This document shows positions 26,653 through 37,000 of a DNA stretch of 64,000 nt, one piece after another. The translations under genes and the position numbers were made by a program. Every line of letters begins with the position of its first letter. Positions within the stretch are counted from its first letter, which is position 1. The notes under the pieces were generated by a model, which saw only the letters and a list, made by a program, of their open reading frames with translations, was not told the origin of the DNA and did not search any database. The DNA comes from CAVSLM01 sp963728895 (GTDB lineage Bacteria > Pseudomonadota > Gammaproteobacteria > JBBQDK01). The stretch spans positions 868,001 to 932,000 of the forward strand of contig CAVSLM010000001.1 in NCBI GenBank assembly GCA_963728895.1. The letters run 5' to 3'.

Positions 26653-26743
26653 GCAGCCGGAGGGAGCAGCAACAGGCCTTCGATCACTCGCGGCACGCTT
26701 GCGGTACACTGCCCGCGGGTCCACCCGCAACGGAGGCAGGTGA

Positions 26744-27253
26744 GTGAGCGTCTATTCACTGGACAAGCTGATGTCGGAGGCGCGGCGAATTGCCGCGGAG
26801 TATCGCCGCGTGACCGGTAAGACGCTTGGCGGCCTCAGCAGCGAGATTGCTCAGCACGATGCCGCACGCCTGCTGGGACTGGAGCTCCGACACGACGTTC
26901 AGGGTGGCTACGATGCGCTGGGGCGCGGGGAGCGCAGCGGCCGGCGCATTCAGATCAAGGGGCGCGCGATTTTCGACGAACGCAAGCAGGGTCAGCGCAT
27001 TGGTCAGCTCAAGCTCGATCAGGAATGGGACAGCGTGATGCTGGTCCTGATGGACGAGCAGTTTCAGCCCACCGAGATCTACGAGGCCGACCGGGCGGCG
27101 ATTCTGGATGCGCTCGACGAAGGCGGTAGCCGAGCGCGCCGCGGCGCCATGTCCGTCTCGCGCTTCAAGGTAATCGGCCGTCTCGCCTGGACCGTCGAGG
27201 GCGGCCGGGAGGACGACGAGATCTGGGAAAACCGTCCGGACGTCGCCGACTGA
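26744..27253 (+). CDS. DUF6998-like protein of unknown function
   Basis: 169 residues starting with GTG at 26744, preceded by GGAGG. The central part (LGLELRHDVQGGYDALGRG, then RRIQIKGRAIFDE and SVMLVLMDEQFQPTEIYEADRAAI) has the look of a restriction-endonuclease-like beta core with QIKGR, as in DUF6998-type proteins found near DNA-processing genes. I infer a possible nucleic-acid link but no activity is shown. It stands 34 bp before yoaA on the same strand. Confidence 0.65.
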   Translation: MSVYSLDKLMSEARRIAAEYRRVTGKTLGGLSSEIAQHDAARLLGLELRHDVQGGYDALGRGERSGRRIQIKGRAIFDERKQGQRIGQLKLDQEWDSVMLVLMDEQFQPTEIYEADRAAILDALDEGGSRARRGAMSVSRFKVIGRLAWTVEGGREDDEIWENRPDVAD

Positions 27254-27287
27254 GTCACTCCGGCGCGTGGGTCCGGTGGGCTAGACC

Positions 27288-29213
27288 ATGACCTGGGACC
27301 AGGATCCCGCCGCCCTGCTCGGGCCGAACGGTCCGTTCTCCCGAGTGGTGAACGGATTTGCCCCCCGCGCCGAGCAGCAGATCATGGCCCGCGCGGTGTC
27401 GGCAGCACTCTGCGGACGTACCGTGCTGATTAGCGAAGCGGGAACCGGTACCGGCAAGACGTTTGCTTATCTCGTCCCGGCGCTGCTGTCGGGTGCCAAG
27501 GTGATCCTTTCCACCGGTACCAGGACCCTCCAGGATCAGCTTTTTCATCGCGACATTCCGGTGGTGCGGAAGGCGCTCGGCATGCCGGGTCGGGTGGCGC
27601 TACTCAAGGGGCGGGCGAACTACTTGTGCCTCCATCGGCTCGACCACACCGTGCATTCCGCGGCCGCCTTGTCACGCACGGAACGCGCCTCGCTGCAGGT
27701 CGTGCAGACGTGGGCGCAACGCACGCGCAGCGGAGACATTGCGGAAGTGGGAGAGATTCCGGAAGGCGCTGCGCTGTGGCAGCAGGTCACCTCCACGGCC
27801 GACAACTGCCTGGGCCAAGGATGCCGGCATTTCGCCGACTGTCACGTAGTGAGGGCGCGGCGCGGGGCGCAGGAGGCTGACCTCGTGGTGGTGAATCACC
27901 ACCTGCTGTTTGCGGATCTGGCGCTCAAGGACGAGGGCTTTGGCGAGCTGCTCCCCGGTGCCGATGCCTTCATTCTCGACGAAGCCCATCAGCTGCCGGA
28001 GGTGGCAACGGCATTTTTCGGGACTTCGGTGGGAAGCAGACAGATCGAAGACCTGCTGCGTGATACCCAGCGTGAGGCGGCCGAGCAGGCAGGTGAGCTT
28101 GCCGCGTTGCGACCGCTGCTCGATCGGGTGCCCAAGCCGTTGTACGATCTGCGCCTGGCCATGGGGAGCGAAATCCGGCGCGGCGCGTGGCTCGAGCTGC
28201 TGGCGCCTGGGCTCGTAAGCCGCCCGCTGGAACAACTTCAGGCGGCACTGGGTGCGCTCGGTGAGCGACTGGCCGTCACTGCCGAACGCAGCAAGGGTCT
28301 GGAGAGCTGCTGGCGTCGAAGCGTGGGATTGCTGGACAGGCTCGCGCTGGTGACCGGTCCGGATATCGAACAGCGCGTCCAGTGGTTCGAGACACGGGCG
28401 CGGTCCTTCAGCCTGCATGTCACTCCGCTCGATATTGCGCCCACCTTCCAGGCCTGCGTCGCGGCGCGTCGGTGCGCATGGATCTTTACTTCGGCGACGC
28501 TGGCCGTGGGTGCGCGTTTCGACCACTTTGCCGCGCGAATGGGCTTGCGAAACGCGGAGACGCTGCGCTTGGAGAGTCCCTTCGACTATGCGAGCAACGC
28601 GCTGCTCTACGTCCCGCCGGCGATGCCCGATCCCGCAGCGCCGGAATATACCGACGCAGTTGTGGCACGGGCGCTTCCGATCCTGGAGGCGAGCCGAGGC
28701 CGTGCCTTCCTGTTGTTCACCAGCCACCGGGCGCTGCGCCGCGCGGCGGAGCTGCTACAGGATCGCCTGCCGTTCCCGCTGCTGGTGCAGGGCGAGGCAC
28801 CGCGGGCCGAGCTGCTCAGTCGTTTTCGGGCGCACGGCGACGCCGTGCTGCTCGGAACCGGCAGCTTCTGGGAGGGAGTTGACGTACGCGGTCCGGCGCT
28901 GTCCTGTGTGATTATCGACCGGCTGCCGTTCGCCTCCCCCGGCGATCCGATCCTTCAGGCGCGGATTGCGACATTGCGTGCGTCCGGTGGCAACCCGTTC
29001 GTGGACTGGCAGCTGCCGAGCGCGGTCCTCAGCCTGAAACAGGGCGTCGGTCGACTGATCCGTGGCAATGAGGATCGCGGAGTGATGGTCGTTTGCGACC
29101 CGCGGCTGCTTTCGAGGCGCTACGGCAGCGTGTTCGTGGCGAGTCTTCCGCCCATGACGCTCACGCGCAACCTTGAAGATGTGCAGCATTTCTTCGTTCC
29201 CGGGCAGCCGTAG
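27288..29213 (+). CDS. yoaA: ATP-dependent DNA helicase YoaA (DinG/XPD family)
   Basis: 641-residue superfamily 2 iron-sulfur helicase used in replication-fork repair. Walker A is SEAGTGTGKTFAYLVPALL, the DEAH box is FILDEAHQLPEV, and motif VI is QGVGRLIRG. Four cysteines for the Fe-S cluster sit in NYLCLHR, DNCLGQGC and ADCHVV. Later motifs include LGTGSFWEGVDVRG. The stop codon TAG at 29211-29213 is the first three bases of a repeat copy, so the C-terminus may have been set by that insertion. Confidence 0.93.
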   Translation: MTWDQDPAALLGPNGPFSRVVNGFAPRAEQQIMARAVSAALCGRTVLISEAGTGTGKTFAYLVPALLSGAKVILSTGTRTLQDQLFHRDIPVVRKALGMPGRVALLKGRANYLCLHRLDHTVHSAAALSRTERASLQVVQTWAQRTRSGDIAEVGEIPEGAALWQQVTSTADNCLGQGCRHFADCHVVRARRGAQEADLVVVNHHLLFADLALKDEGFGELLPGADAFILDEAHQLPEVATAFFGTSVGSRQIEDLLRDTQREAAEQAGELAALRPLLDRVPKPLYDLRLAMGSEIRRGAWLELLAPGLVSRPLEQLQAALGALGERLAVTAERSKGLESCWRRSVGLLDRLALVTGPDIEQRVQWFETRARSFSLHVTPLDIAPTFQACVAARRCAWIFTSATLAVGARFDHFAARMGLRNAETLRLESPFDYASNALLYVPPAMPDPAAPEYTDAVVARALPILEASRGRAFLLFTSHRALRRAAELLQDRLPFPLLVQGEAPRAELLSRFRAHGDAVLLGTGSFWEGVDVRGPALSCVIIDRLPFASPGDPILQARIATLRASGGNPFVDWQLPSAVLSLKQGVGRLIRGNEDRGVMVVCDPRLLSRRYGSVFVASLPPMTLTRNLEDVQHFFVPGQP

Positions 29214-29460
29214 CCCGGAAATCTCACCAGCCGGCCGGCGGCTGGCCGGTAAGTGCATGGATCGTAGGAAAGATCTGACATGCTTGCGCGACCGGCGAAC
29301 AATGACACACTGTTTACGCCGCCGGCCTATCCCGGTTCTGGCGGTTTCTCGCTCGCCCTGGCTTGACCTTCACTCAAGCGATCGCTACGGCTATCCCTTT
29401 TGCCCCAGCCCGGCTGCGAATTCCGCCAGCTCCCGGGATGCTGGTGAGATTTCCGGGCCA
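29211..29460 (+). repeat. MITE-like repeat, copy A (with 62 bp internal insert)
   Basis: A 250 bp element. Its ends are a perfect 18 bp inverted repeat, CCCGGAAATCTCACCAGC at 29214-29231 against its complement at 29440-29457, and outer bases TAG...CCA are shared with copy B. The interior matches the reverse complement of 56326-56512 along most of its length, except for a 62 bp insert at 29354-29415. It has no ORF for a transposase. The left end supplies the yoaA stop codon. Confidence 0.8.
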
Positions 29461-29630
29461 TGGGCTGACGCGGGTCCCCTCGAAACACGCGCCGCTGGGC
29501 GATGCTGGCACTATGCACCCCGACAGCGATAGGCTCCGTGCGTGCCGGTGCTCTATCGGCCCCGCTGGGCCATTCGCCGAAAGGTCGTTGGTGGCGATCC
29601 AGGCGCTTGGGGCGTGTCCCTCGCCCGGGG

Positions 29631-30398
29631 CTATACGGCCTGGGAGCGAGTCGTTGCCCGGCCGGCGGGAGGGTGGGGGCCCCACTGTTCGACCCACATC
29701 GCGGTAGCGCCGGCTACCGCAGTCGGAACGGCGACGAAGTTGAGGACGGGGATCATGGTCATGGCCAGGGTGGCCCCACCGAAGCCCAGCGCCATCAGAC
29801 GCTTCTCGCGCAGCCGATCGCGCTGCTCCGAAAAAGGCAGTCCGTGATTGCCCATGGGGTAATCGGCATATTCCAGCGCCAGCATCCAGGCACTGACAGC
29901 CAGCCAAACGAACGGCGCAATCACGTTCACACCCGGAATCACGAACAGCAGCAATGCCGGCAGGGAACGCGTAACGAAGTAGAGCAGCTTGCGCAGTTCC
30001 GAGAACAGCGCGGGCAGCACGTCGGCCAGCAGCTTCTTCCAGTTGTTCGCCCCTTCCGGTCTTCGACCGGTGAGCTGGCGCTCCACCGCCTCCGCGAGCA
30101 GCCCGTTGAAGGGCGAGCTGATCAGGTTGGCCACCAGCGTGAAGGCATAGAACACCACCATGAGGAGGGCGATTGCGAAGAGTGGCCATAGCAGCCAGCG
30201 CAGCCAATCCAGCCAGCCCGGCAACAGCCCCTCGAGCAGTCCCTCGAACTCCCGGGCACCGACCCAGATCAGTCCTGCGAACAACAGGGTGTTCACCAGA
30301 AATGGCACGAGCACGAATCGCCGCACACCCGGCAGGCGGATGAGGCGCAATCCGCGCAGCAAGTAGCGCGCCCCCGTCATGAGACCACTAACCGGCAT
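29631..30398 (-). CDS. cysZ: sulfate transporter CysZ family protein
   Basis: 255-residue membrane protein of the CysZ/EI24 family, which brings sulfate into the cell for cysteine synthesis. It starts with GARYLLRGLRLIRLPGVRRFVLVPFLVN, has several hydrophobic segments (WLLWPLFAIALLMVVFYAFTLVANLISSPFNGLLAEAVE, SLPALLLFVIPGVNVIAPF) and ends near FGGATLAMTMIPVLNFVAVPTAVAGATAMWVE. No other sulfate assimilation gene is adjacent, but a sulfotransferase lies at 39 kb. Confidence 0.88.
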   Translation of the reverse strand: MPVSGLMTGARYLLRGLRLIRLPGVRRFVLVPFLVNTLLFAGLIWVGAREFEGLLEGLLPGWLDWLRWLLWPLFAIALLMVVFYAFTLVANLISSPFNGLLAEAVERQLTGRRPEGANNWKKLLADVLPALFSELRKLLYFVTRSLPALLLFVIPGVNVIAPFVWLAVSAWMLALEYADYPMGNHGLPFSEQRDRLREKRLMALGFGGATLAMTMIPVLNFVAVPTAVAGATAMWVEQWGPHPPAGRATTRSQAV

Positions 30399-30532
30399 GT
30401 CTCACCGACCCAGTGGGAAACACATCAACTCCACTGCATGATGTCCTGATTGTGGTCTTTGGCCGGCGGCAAATCCCGCGCGGGCCGCGGCGAGGTGGGC
30501 AGGCGCCAACGACGGGTACGTGCGGTGAGCAT

Positions 30533-31842
30533 TCACTGGGAGTGCTTCGCCGTTGCGCCGTGGCGCGCCAGTAGCGCGGCACCATAGGCCGCCTCCTGGT
30601 GGTGCGCAGCCGTAACCGGTACCCCCAGCAGGCCGCTGCGGATGGTAGACCAAGCCTGGTTGCGGGCCCCGCCCCCCGCGGTGACCACGGCGGTCGGGTA
30701 GGGGGCGCCGAGTCGTTGCAGAGCGCGGTACCCGTCGCGTTCTATGTGGGCGATGCCCTCCAGCATGCCCTGCAGGAAGCGGACGTCGTCGGGTGGTCGC
30801 GGGACCAGTCGGGGCTGCAGACCGGGATCACATACCGGAAAGCGTTCGCCCGGCGCCAGCAAGGGATAGTAATCGAGCTCCGTCGGATGTTCGGGCTGCA
30901 GCAAGGGGGTGAGCCGGTCGAGGTCCTGCTGTGCGAAGTAGCGGCGCAATACCGCACCGCCCGTGTTGGACGCGCCACCGGCCAACCAGCGGTCGCCCAG
31001 CCGGTGGCTGTAGACGCCCAGCGCGGCATCCGCGATCTGCCGCTGCGTCAATACCTTGAGCACCAGTGTGCTGCCCAGTGTAGTCACTGCTTCCCCGACG
31101 CGGTCGATCCCGGTGGCGATACAGGCAGCGGTGCTGTCGGTGGTTCCTGCAACGATGATCGCCCCGTGGTCGATTCCGGCCTCGACACGCGCGGTTTCGG
31201 TCAGTGTGCCGAGTGGTGTTCCCGGTTCCAGGACAACGGGTAACAGGCGGCCCGGCAGGCCCAGGACGTCCAGCCACGGTGGCCAGCACCGCGCGGAAGG
31301 ATCGTATCCCAGCTTGAGGCAGTTGTTCTCGTCACTCACGTCCATGCGCCCGCTGAGACGCGCGGCGATCCAGTCCGCCTGATGCAGCACGCCGCCGATG
31401 CGCGCGTCGCCGTAGCGCTCCCGCAGGTAAAGCAATTTGGCGAGGCTGGACGTTGGGCCGCGGGCCGCGCTGGCAGGCGGAGCAACGGCGGCGATACGCT
31501 GCGCCTCTTCGCGCGCACGTGAGTCGTCGTACATCAGCGCGGGGCCGAGCGGTGTGCCGCGCGCATCCACTGCCAGCACGCTGGCCGATGTGCCATCGAC
31601 TGCCAGGGCGGCGACGGGCGCCGGGTCAAGCGTCTCGTGCAGAGTGCGCAAGGCGCAGCTTACGGCGTTCCACCACTGTTCGGGATCCTGCTCGCTACGA
31701 TCGCCGCTACGCCATGGGACCGGCAAGTCGACGCGCACTGTTGCGTGTATTCGGCCTTCGACGTCGATCGCGCAGCCCGTACGCCCGAGGTGCCGAGATC
31801 AATGCCTACGTACAGTGGTCTGCAGTGCAGGTGAGCGCTCAC
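30533..31842 (-). pseudogene. FGGY-family carbohydrate kinase, interrupted by a one-base frameshift
   Basis: Xylulokinase/ribulokinase-like sugar kinase. The phosphate loop YVGIDLGTSGVRA is read from a GTG at 31842. The rest, from AIDVEGRIHATVRVDLPVPW onward, lies in the next frame. The shift falls at about 31770-31778, where one missing base in GGGCTGCGCG explains it. The remaining protein shows DGTSASVLAVD, HQADWIAARLSGR, TLGSTLVLKVL and VTAGGGARNQAW. Corrected length is 436 residues, normal for FGGY. The sugar is unknown. Translation from a GTG at 31738 would give a kinase lacking the ATP phosphate loop. Confidence 0.82.
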
Positions 31843-31864
31843 TGCGCAGCGCCGGCCCGGCGGT

Positions 31865-32254
31865 TCACGGCAGGACCACGGGAGCTGGCGCCACCCAAGC
31901 CTCGGCCCGATGTTCGGCAACCACGGTGGTATAGATCCCCCCCCGGACGTTGAATTCAGCGCTGATGCGCATGAAGTGCGGCTCGCAGGCTGCAACCAGA
32001 TCGCTGAGAATGCGGTTGGTGACCGCCTCGTGAAACGCGCCTTCATCCCGGTAGGACCAGATATAAAGCTTGAGAGACTTCAGTTCCACGCAGCGCAGCT
32101 TGGGAACGTAGTCGATATGCAACGTTGCGAAATCCGGCTGACCGGTTTTCGGGCACAAACAGGTGAATTCCGGAATGCGGATGTGAATGGTGTACTCGCG
32201 TTCGAGCTGCGGATTGTCGAATGTCTCGATCTGTTTGCTGGGCTGCGTCGGCAT
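31865..32254 (-). CDS. queF: NADPH-dependent 7-cyano-7-deazaguanine reductase QueF (short type)
   Basis: 129-residue type I QueF, which reduces preQ0 to preQ1 for queuosine synthesis. The active site FTCLCPKTGQPDF holds the nucleophile Cys34 and Asp41, and the NADPH-binding signature ELKSLKLYIWSYRDEGAFHEA is intact. It lies 22 bp upstream of the FGGY kinase on the minus strand and diverges from smc. Confidence 0.95.
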   Translation of the reverse strand: MPTQPSKQIETFDNPQLEREYTIHIRIPEFTCLCPKTGQPDFATLHIDYVPKLRCVELKSLKLYIWSYRDEGAFHEAVTNRILSDLVAACEPHFMRISAEFNVRGGIYTTVVAEHRAEAWVAPAPVVLP

Positions 32255-32343
32255 CGGTGATTCGCTGCATCAGTCTTACGGCGGCGCTTCACACCGGTCT
32301 GGTGGCGCGCCCTCGGGGATTGACCTGCGGGAGCAGGGAGTTT

Positions 32344-32353
32344 TGTATATACT
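32344..32353 (+). promoter_or_regulatory. possible extended -10 promoter for smc
   Basis: TGTATATACT lies 144 bp before the smc ATG, an AT-rich spot in GC-rich sequence and similar to the element before ccmA. TTGACC at 32320-32325 is a fair -35 but the spacing of 22 bases is too long. Candidate only. Confidence 0.35.
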
Positions 32354-32496
32354 GCGGGCCTCATCCAAGGGGGCCAACCGAACGGGACGGCGAGGGACCT
32401 TCGTGATGCCCGCGATTTACTTTACACTAAGCGCTTTTCACCCGCGACCTGGAGGTGGTGGTACGCAGCACACGAGGGGGGCGTGACCGCGACATC

Positions 32497-35400
32497 ATGC
32501 GCCTGAGCAGAATCAAGCTGTCGGGGTTCAAGTCTTTCGTCGATCCCGTCACCATCCAGCTTCCAAGCAACCTGCTCGGCATCGTCGGGCCCAACGGCTG
32601 TGGCAAATCCAATGTCATTGACGCAGTGCGCTGGGTCATGGGTGAGAGCTCTGCGAAGCAGCTGCGCGGCGATTCCATGGCCGACGTGATCTTCAACGGC
32701 TCCAGCGCGCGCAAGCCCGTCGGCCACGCGACCATCGAGCTGGTGTTCGACAACAGCGACGGCGCAGTCGGCGGGCAGTATGCGACGTACAACGAGATCT
32801 CCATCAAGCGCCAGGTGTCACGCGACGGCCAATCCAATTATTTTCTCAATGGGGCGCGCTGCAGACGCCGCGACATCACCGACATCTTTCTAGGCACCGG
32901 GCTCGGCCCACGCAGCTACGCCATCATTGAGCAGGGCATGATTTCACGCCTGATCGAAGCCCGGCCCGAGGAATTGCGTATCTTTCTCGAGGAGGCGGCC
33001 GGGATCTCCAAGTACAAGGAACGGCGCAAGGAGACCGAGGCACGGATTGGCCATGCGCGTGAAAACCTGTCCAGACTGAATGACGTAAGAGACGAAGTTG
33101 AAAAGCACCTGCAGAACTTGCAACGCCAGGCCAAGGCCGCAGAGCGCTACAAGGAGCTGAAGTACGAGGAGCGCCAGGTAAAGGCCGAGCTGCTCGGGTT
33201 GCGCTGGCGCGGATTGGACGTGGCACTCGCGGTCCGTGATCGGGAGCTCGGTGAGCGCATGACCCGACTCGAGGCTGCGGTGGCCGAACAGCGCGCGGTC
33301 GAAGGCGCGATGGAGAAATCGCGTGCCGAGCATGCCGGGCAGCAGGATGTCTTTAACGCCGTGCAGGCCCGCTACTTCGGTGTCGGTGCCGACATTTCCC
33401 GTACCGAGCAGGCCATCCAGCATGCGCGCGACACGCGGGCCCGCGGGCAGGAGGACCTCGCCCAGGCTGAGCGCGCGCTCGGGGAGCTGCAACAACACCT
33501 CGAGTCGGACGCGGGCCGCCTGGACGAGATTGCCCGTGAGCTCCAGGCGGGCGACCCCGCTCGCGCGGCGGCGCGGGAGGAGGAGGAGCGTGCCGGCGCC
33601 GCGCTGGTGGCGGCGGAAGAGGCCATGCAGTGCTGGCAGGCCGAATGGGAGGCCTTCAATCGGCGTTCGGCGGAGCCGGTTCGGGTCAGCGAAGTGGAAC
33701 GGGCGCGCATCGATCACCTGGAACGCAGTCTGCTTCAGATCGCCCAGCGCCGTGATCGCGCGCACGAAGAGCTGCGGATGCAGGCGGCGCACGATCTGGA
33801 CCGCGAGCTGGGCGTGCTCAGCGCCGAGCAGGGCGACCTGGAACAGACGCTTGCCGCGAAGCAGCGCGACCTCGAGGTGCTGCTGCAGCGTATCGCCGAG
33901 CTTCGAGAACGCAGCCAGTCCGCGAGCGGCGCACTGGCCGAAGCGCAAGGCCGGCTGCAGTCCGCCCAGGGCCGTCTCGCCTCTCTCGAGGCGCTTCAGC
34001 AGGCGGCGCTTGGACAGAGCGACAGCGCCGTGGCTGCGTGGCTCGAGGCGCTTGGCCTGCAGGAAGCGCCCCGACTTGCCCACGGTCTGCAGGCGTCGGC
34101 CGGCTGGGAACGGGCGGTGGAAATCGTGCTTGGCACTCAACTCCAGGCGGTTTGCGTGGAGAACATCGAGCCGCTGGCCGGCCTTCTGGGCCGGTTCGAG
34201 GGTGGTAGCGTGACCTTGTTCGATACCACTGCCGCTCCGGGCGAGCGGAGTGTCGGGACCCCGGCAGCCCTGCTCGTCGAAAAGGTGCAGTCGGCTGCGC
34301 CTCTCGGAGACCTGCTGCGCGACGTCTATGCAGTCGAGGACCTTGCCACGGCACTTGCGTTGCGCGCGCAACTGGCTCCCGGCGGGTCCGTCATCACGCG
34401 CGACGGTATCTGGGTCAGCCCGAGCTGGCTGCGGGTGAGCCGGGGCCTGGACGAACGGTCTGGCATACTTGAGCGACAGAACGAAATCAACCTATTAAGC
34501 GAAGAACTTAATACATTGCAGAAGAACGTCCAGGACCTGGAAGTCGCGCAGGGATTGGCTCGGGAGGAGCTGCAGTCCCTGGAGTGGACCCGCGAAACGA
34601 CACAGGTGACAATCAATGAGGAGCACCGGCGCCATGCCGAGTTGAGATCCCAAGTGAGCGCGCGCCGGGCGCGTATGGAGCAGATGCAAAAGCGTGCGGC
34701 GGCGCTTCAGGCCGATCTGGAAGAACTGACCGGGCACACCGAGCGTGACAATGTGGAACTGCAGGCGGCGCACGGCCGACTGCAGGCCGCGCTCGATGCC
34801 ATGGAGGCAGTGGCGCAGGAACGCGATGCGCTTGCGGCACGCCGCGAGCAGTTGCGCGTGGCGCTCGAGGAAGGGCGGACGGCAGCGCATGCGGCGCGGC
34901 AGGCCTATCACGAAATCGATCTGCGGGTGCAGTCGATGCGCACCGCGCGGGAAGCCGTCGAATCCGGCATGCAGCGCATGCGAGATCAGCGCGCAGTTCT
35001 TTCAGCGCGCTGCGAGAGCCTTCGCAGGGAGTTGGTCGATGCTGCGGAACCGCTCGCCGGCGCTTGAGGAGGAGCTGGCTCGGTGGTTGGAATCCCGCGT
35101 CGTCGTGGAAGCGGAGCTGAGCGCGGCGCGGCGCCAGATGGAAACGATCGAGGAGGCGTTACGTGACCAGGAACAACGCCATGTCCGGGTCCAGCAACGC
35201 GTGCAGCAGATCCGCAACGATCTGGAGCAGCAGCGTCTGGAGTCGCAGGAAATTCGCGTGCGACGTCAGACGCTCCAGGAGCAGATCGTGGAAACGGGGT
35301 TCGAGCTGCGGGCTCTGCTGGATGCGTTGACCCTAGAAGCGGCCGAGCCGGAGTGGACGGAGCGCGCCGAGCGCCTGGCACAACGTATTCAGCGTCTGGG

Positions 35401-36010
35401 TCCCATCAATCTCGCTGCGATAGACGAGTTTGCACAGCAGTCGGAGCGCAAACAGTATCTCGATGCGCAACACGCGGATCTTACCGAGGCGTTGGATACT
35501 TTGGAGAGTGCCATACGAAAGATCGACCGGGAGACCCGCAGTCGATTCCAGGAGACGTTCGATAGGGTCAATGTCGGCTTGCAGGCGATGTTCCCGCGCC
35601 TGTTCGGCGGCGGTGAGGGCTATCTGGAGCTTACCGGCGAGGACCTACTGGATAGCGGAGTGGCGGTGATGGCGCGTCCGCCAGGCAAGCGTATCAGCAC
35701 CATCAATCTCATGTCCGGAGGCGAGAAAGCCCTGACGGCCGTGGCCCTCGTGTTTGCGATTTTTGAGCTGAATCCTTCACCGTTCTGTATGTTGGACGAA
35801 GTCGACGCGCCGCTCGATGACGCCAACGTGGGTCGCTTCTGCGACCTGGTGCGAGAGATGTCGGAGCGAGTGCAGTTCATTTTCATTACCCACAACAAGA
35901 CCACCATGGAGATGGCGCACCAGCTGACCGGCGTCACCATGCACGAGCCTGGCGTTTCCCGGCTGGTGGCGGTGGACATCGACGAAGCGGTCGAGTTGGC
36001 CGCGATCTGA
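32497..36010 (+). pseudogene. smc: chromosome segregation protein SMC, interrupted by a one-base frameshift
   Basis: Chromosome condensation ATPase. The N-terminal ATPase half has GPNGCGKSN (31-39) and later LEEAAGISKYKERRKETEARI, followed by a long coiled coil, a hinge (VAAWLEALGLQEAPRLAHGL onward), and a second coiled coil. The first frame ends at TGA 35065-35067. The next frame continues with ALEEELARWLESRVVVE, RLGPINLAAIDEFA, NLMSGGEKALTAVAL and FCMLDEVDAPLDDANV. One extra G near 35058-35061 explains the break; removing it gives 1170 residues, the usual size. As smc supports chromosome partitioning, a consensus error is the simplest explanation. Confidence 0.92.
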
Positions 36011-36022
36011 CGGGTGGGAACA

Positions 36023-37000
36023 ATGGAGACTCTGCGCTGGGTTCTGTTGCTGATTGGAGTGGTTATCATCGCTGCGGTCTACCTGACGGGGCGCCACGTG
36101 CGTCGATCGCGCGATGAAGAGCAGTATCTTGACGACGATCCAACCGACGTGCTGACGCGCCGCACGGTGCCGCCTCCGCCGTCGCGAGCGCCCGAACAGG
36201 ATGCAGACGTCGAATCGCTGGGTGTCGCGCTGGAGGAGCTCGGGCACCTGATCGCCGAACGCGAAGGCCACGGTGTGCCGGAGCGGGCGCAATCTGCGGT
36301 GAGCTCACCCGTCTCGCCGCGGGAAGTTGCCCGAGACGCGGCGCCGGCTGCGCCGCGGCGGGCCGTTGACGGCGCGGAACCGGGGCAACGGAGAAATGTG
36401 GCACGCCGGGAGGTGGAGCAGTTTCCGGAGGGTGAGTCGGAGCGCGCGGCTGCGTTACCGCGCGCCTGCGAGCGTTCGGTCGCCAAGCCGGTCCCGCCGC
36501 GACGCCCGGTATCTGCGCCCGCCCCGAGTGGTGTGGCGGAAGGAAGCCCGGCGCGCCGGTTGGAGGAGAAGATTGTTGCTTTGCATGTCATGGCACGCAG
36601 CGGCGAGCACTTCACCGGAACCGCCATCCAGCGCGCGGCCGAGGCGGCCGGACTGGAGTTCGGGCGCATGAAGATCTTCCATCGTACCTCCGGCACGGGC
36701 GCGATGGACGCTTCCGTATTCAGCATGGCGAACATCGTCGAGCCGGGCTGGTTCGATCCGGAGGGGTTCGAGGACTTTTCTACGCCGGGGCTGATCTTTT
36801 TTCTCCAGCTCCCAGGCCCGCTCGACGGGCCGACTGCGCTGGAATCCATGTTGACCGCCGCACGGCGAGTGGCCGGGGACCTCGAGGGCGAGCTGCGCGA
36901 CCAGACCCGCAGCGTCCTCAGCAAGCAGACCGTCGAGCACCTGCGTGAGGAAATCCGCGAATACCAGCGCCGCCAGCGGCTGGTTCAGCATCGCCTATGA
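36023..37000 (+). CDS. zipA: cell division protein ZipA
   Basis: 325-residue FtsZ-anchoring protein. It has a single N-terminal membrane helix (LRWVLLLIGVVIIAAVYLTG), a long charged and Pro/Ala-rich linker, and the C-terminal FtsZ-binding domain (IVALHVMARSGEHFTGTAI, FGRMKIFHR, SMANIVEPGWFDPE). The ATG at 36023 is chosen over a GTG three codons upstream. It follows smc and overlaps ligA by four bases; the smc-zipA-ligA order is typical of Gammaproteobacteria. Confidence 0.95.
   Translation: METLRWVLLLIGVVIIAAVYLTGRHVRRSRDEEQYLDDDPTDVLTRRTVPPPPSRAPEQDADVESLGVALEELGHLIAEREGHGVPERAQSAVSSPVSPREVARDAAPAAPRRAVDGAEPGQRRNVARREVEQFPEGESERAAALPRACERSVAKPVPPRRPVSAPAPSGVAEGSPARRLEEKIVALHVMARSGEHFTGTAIQRAAEAAGLEFGRMKIFHRTSGTGAMDASVFSMANIVEPGWFDPEGFEDFSTPGLIFFLQLPGPLDGPTALESMLTAARRVAGDLEGELRDQTRSVLSKQTVEHLREEIREYQRRQRLVQHRL

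Noticed and set aside
32944..34371. 475-codon minus-strand frame
   Set aside because: Antisense shadow of smc coiled-coil codons; no recognisable protein.
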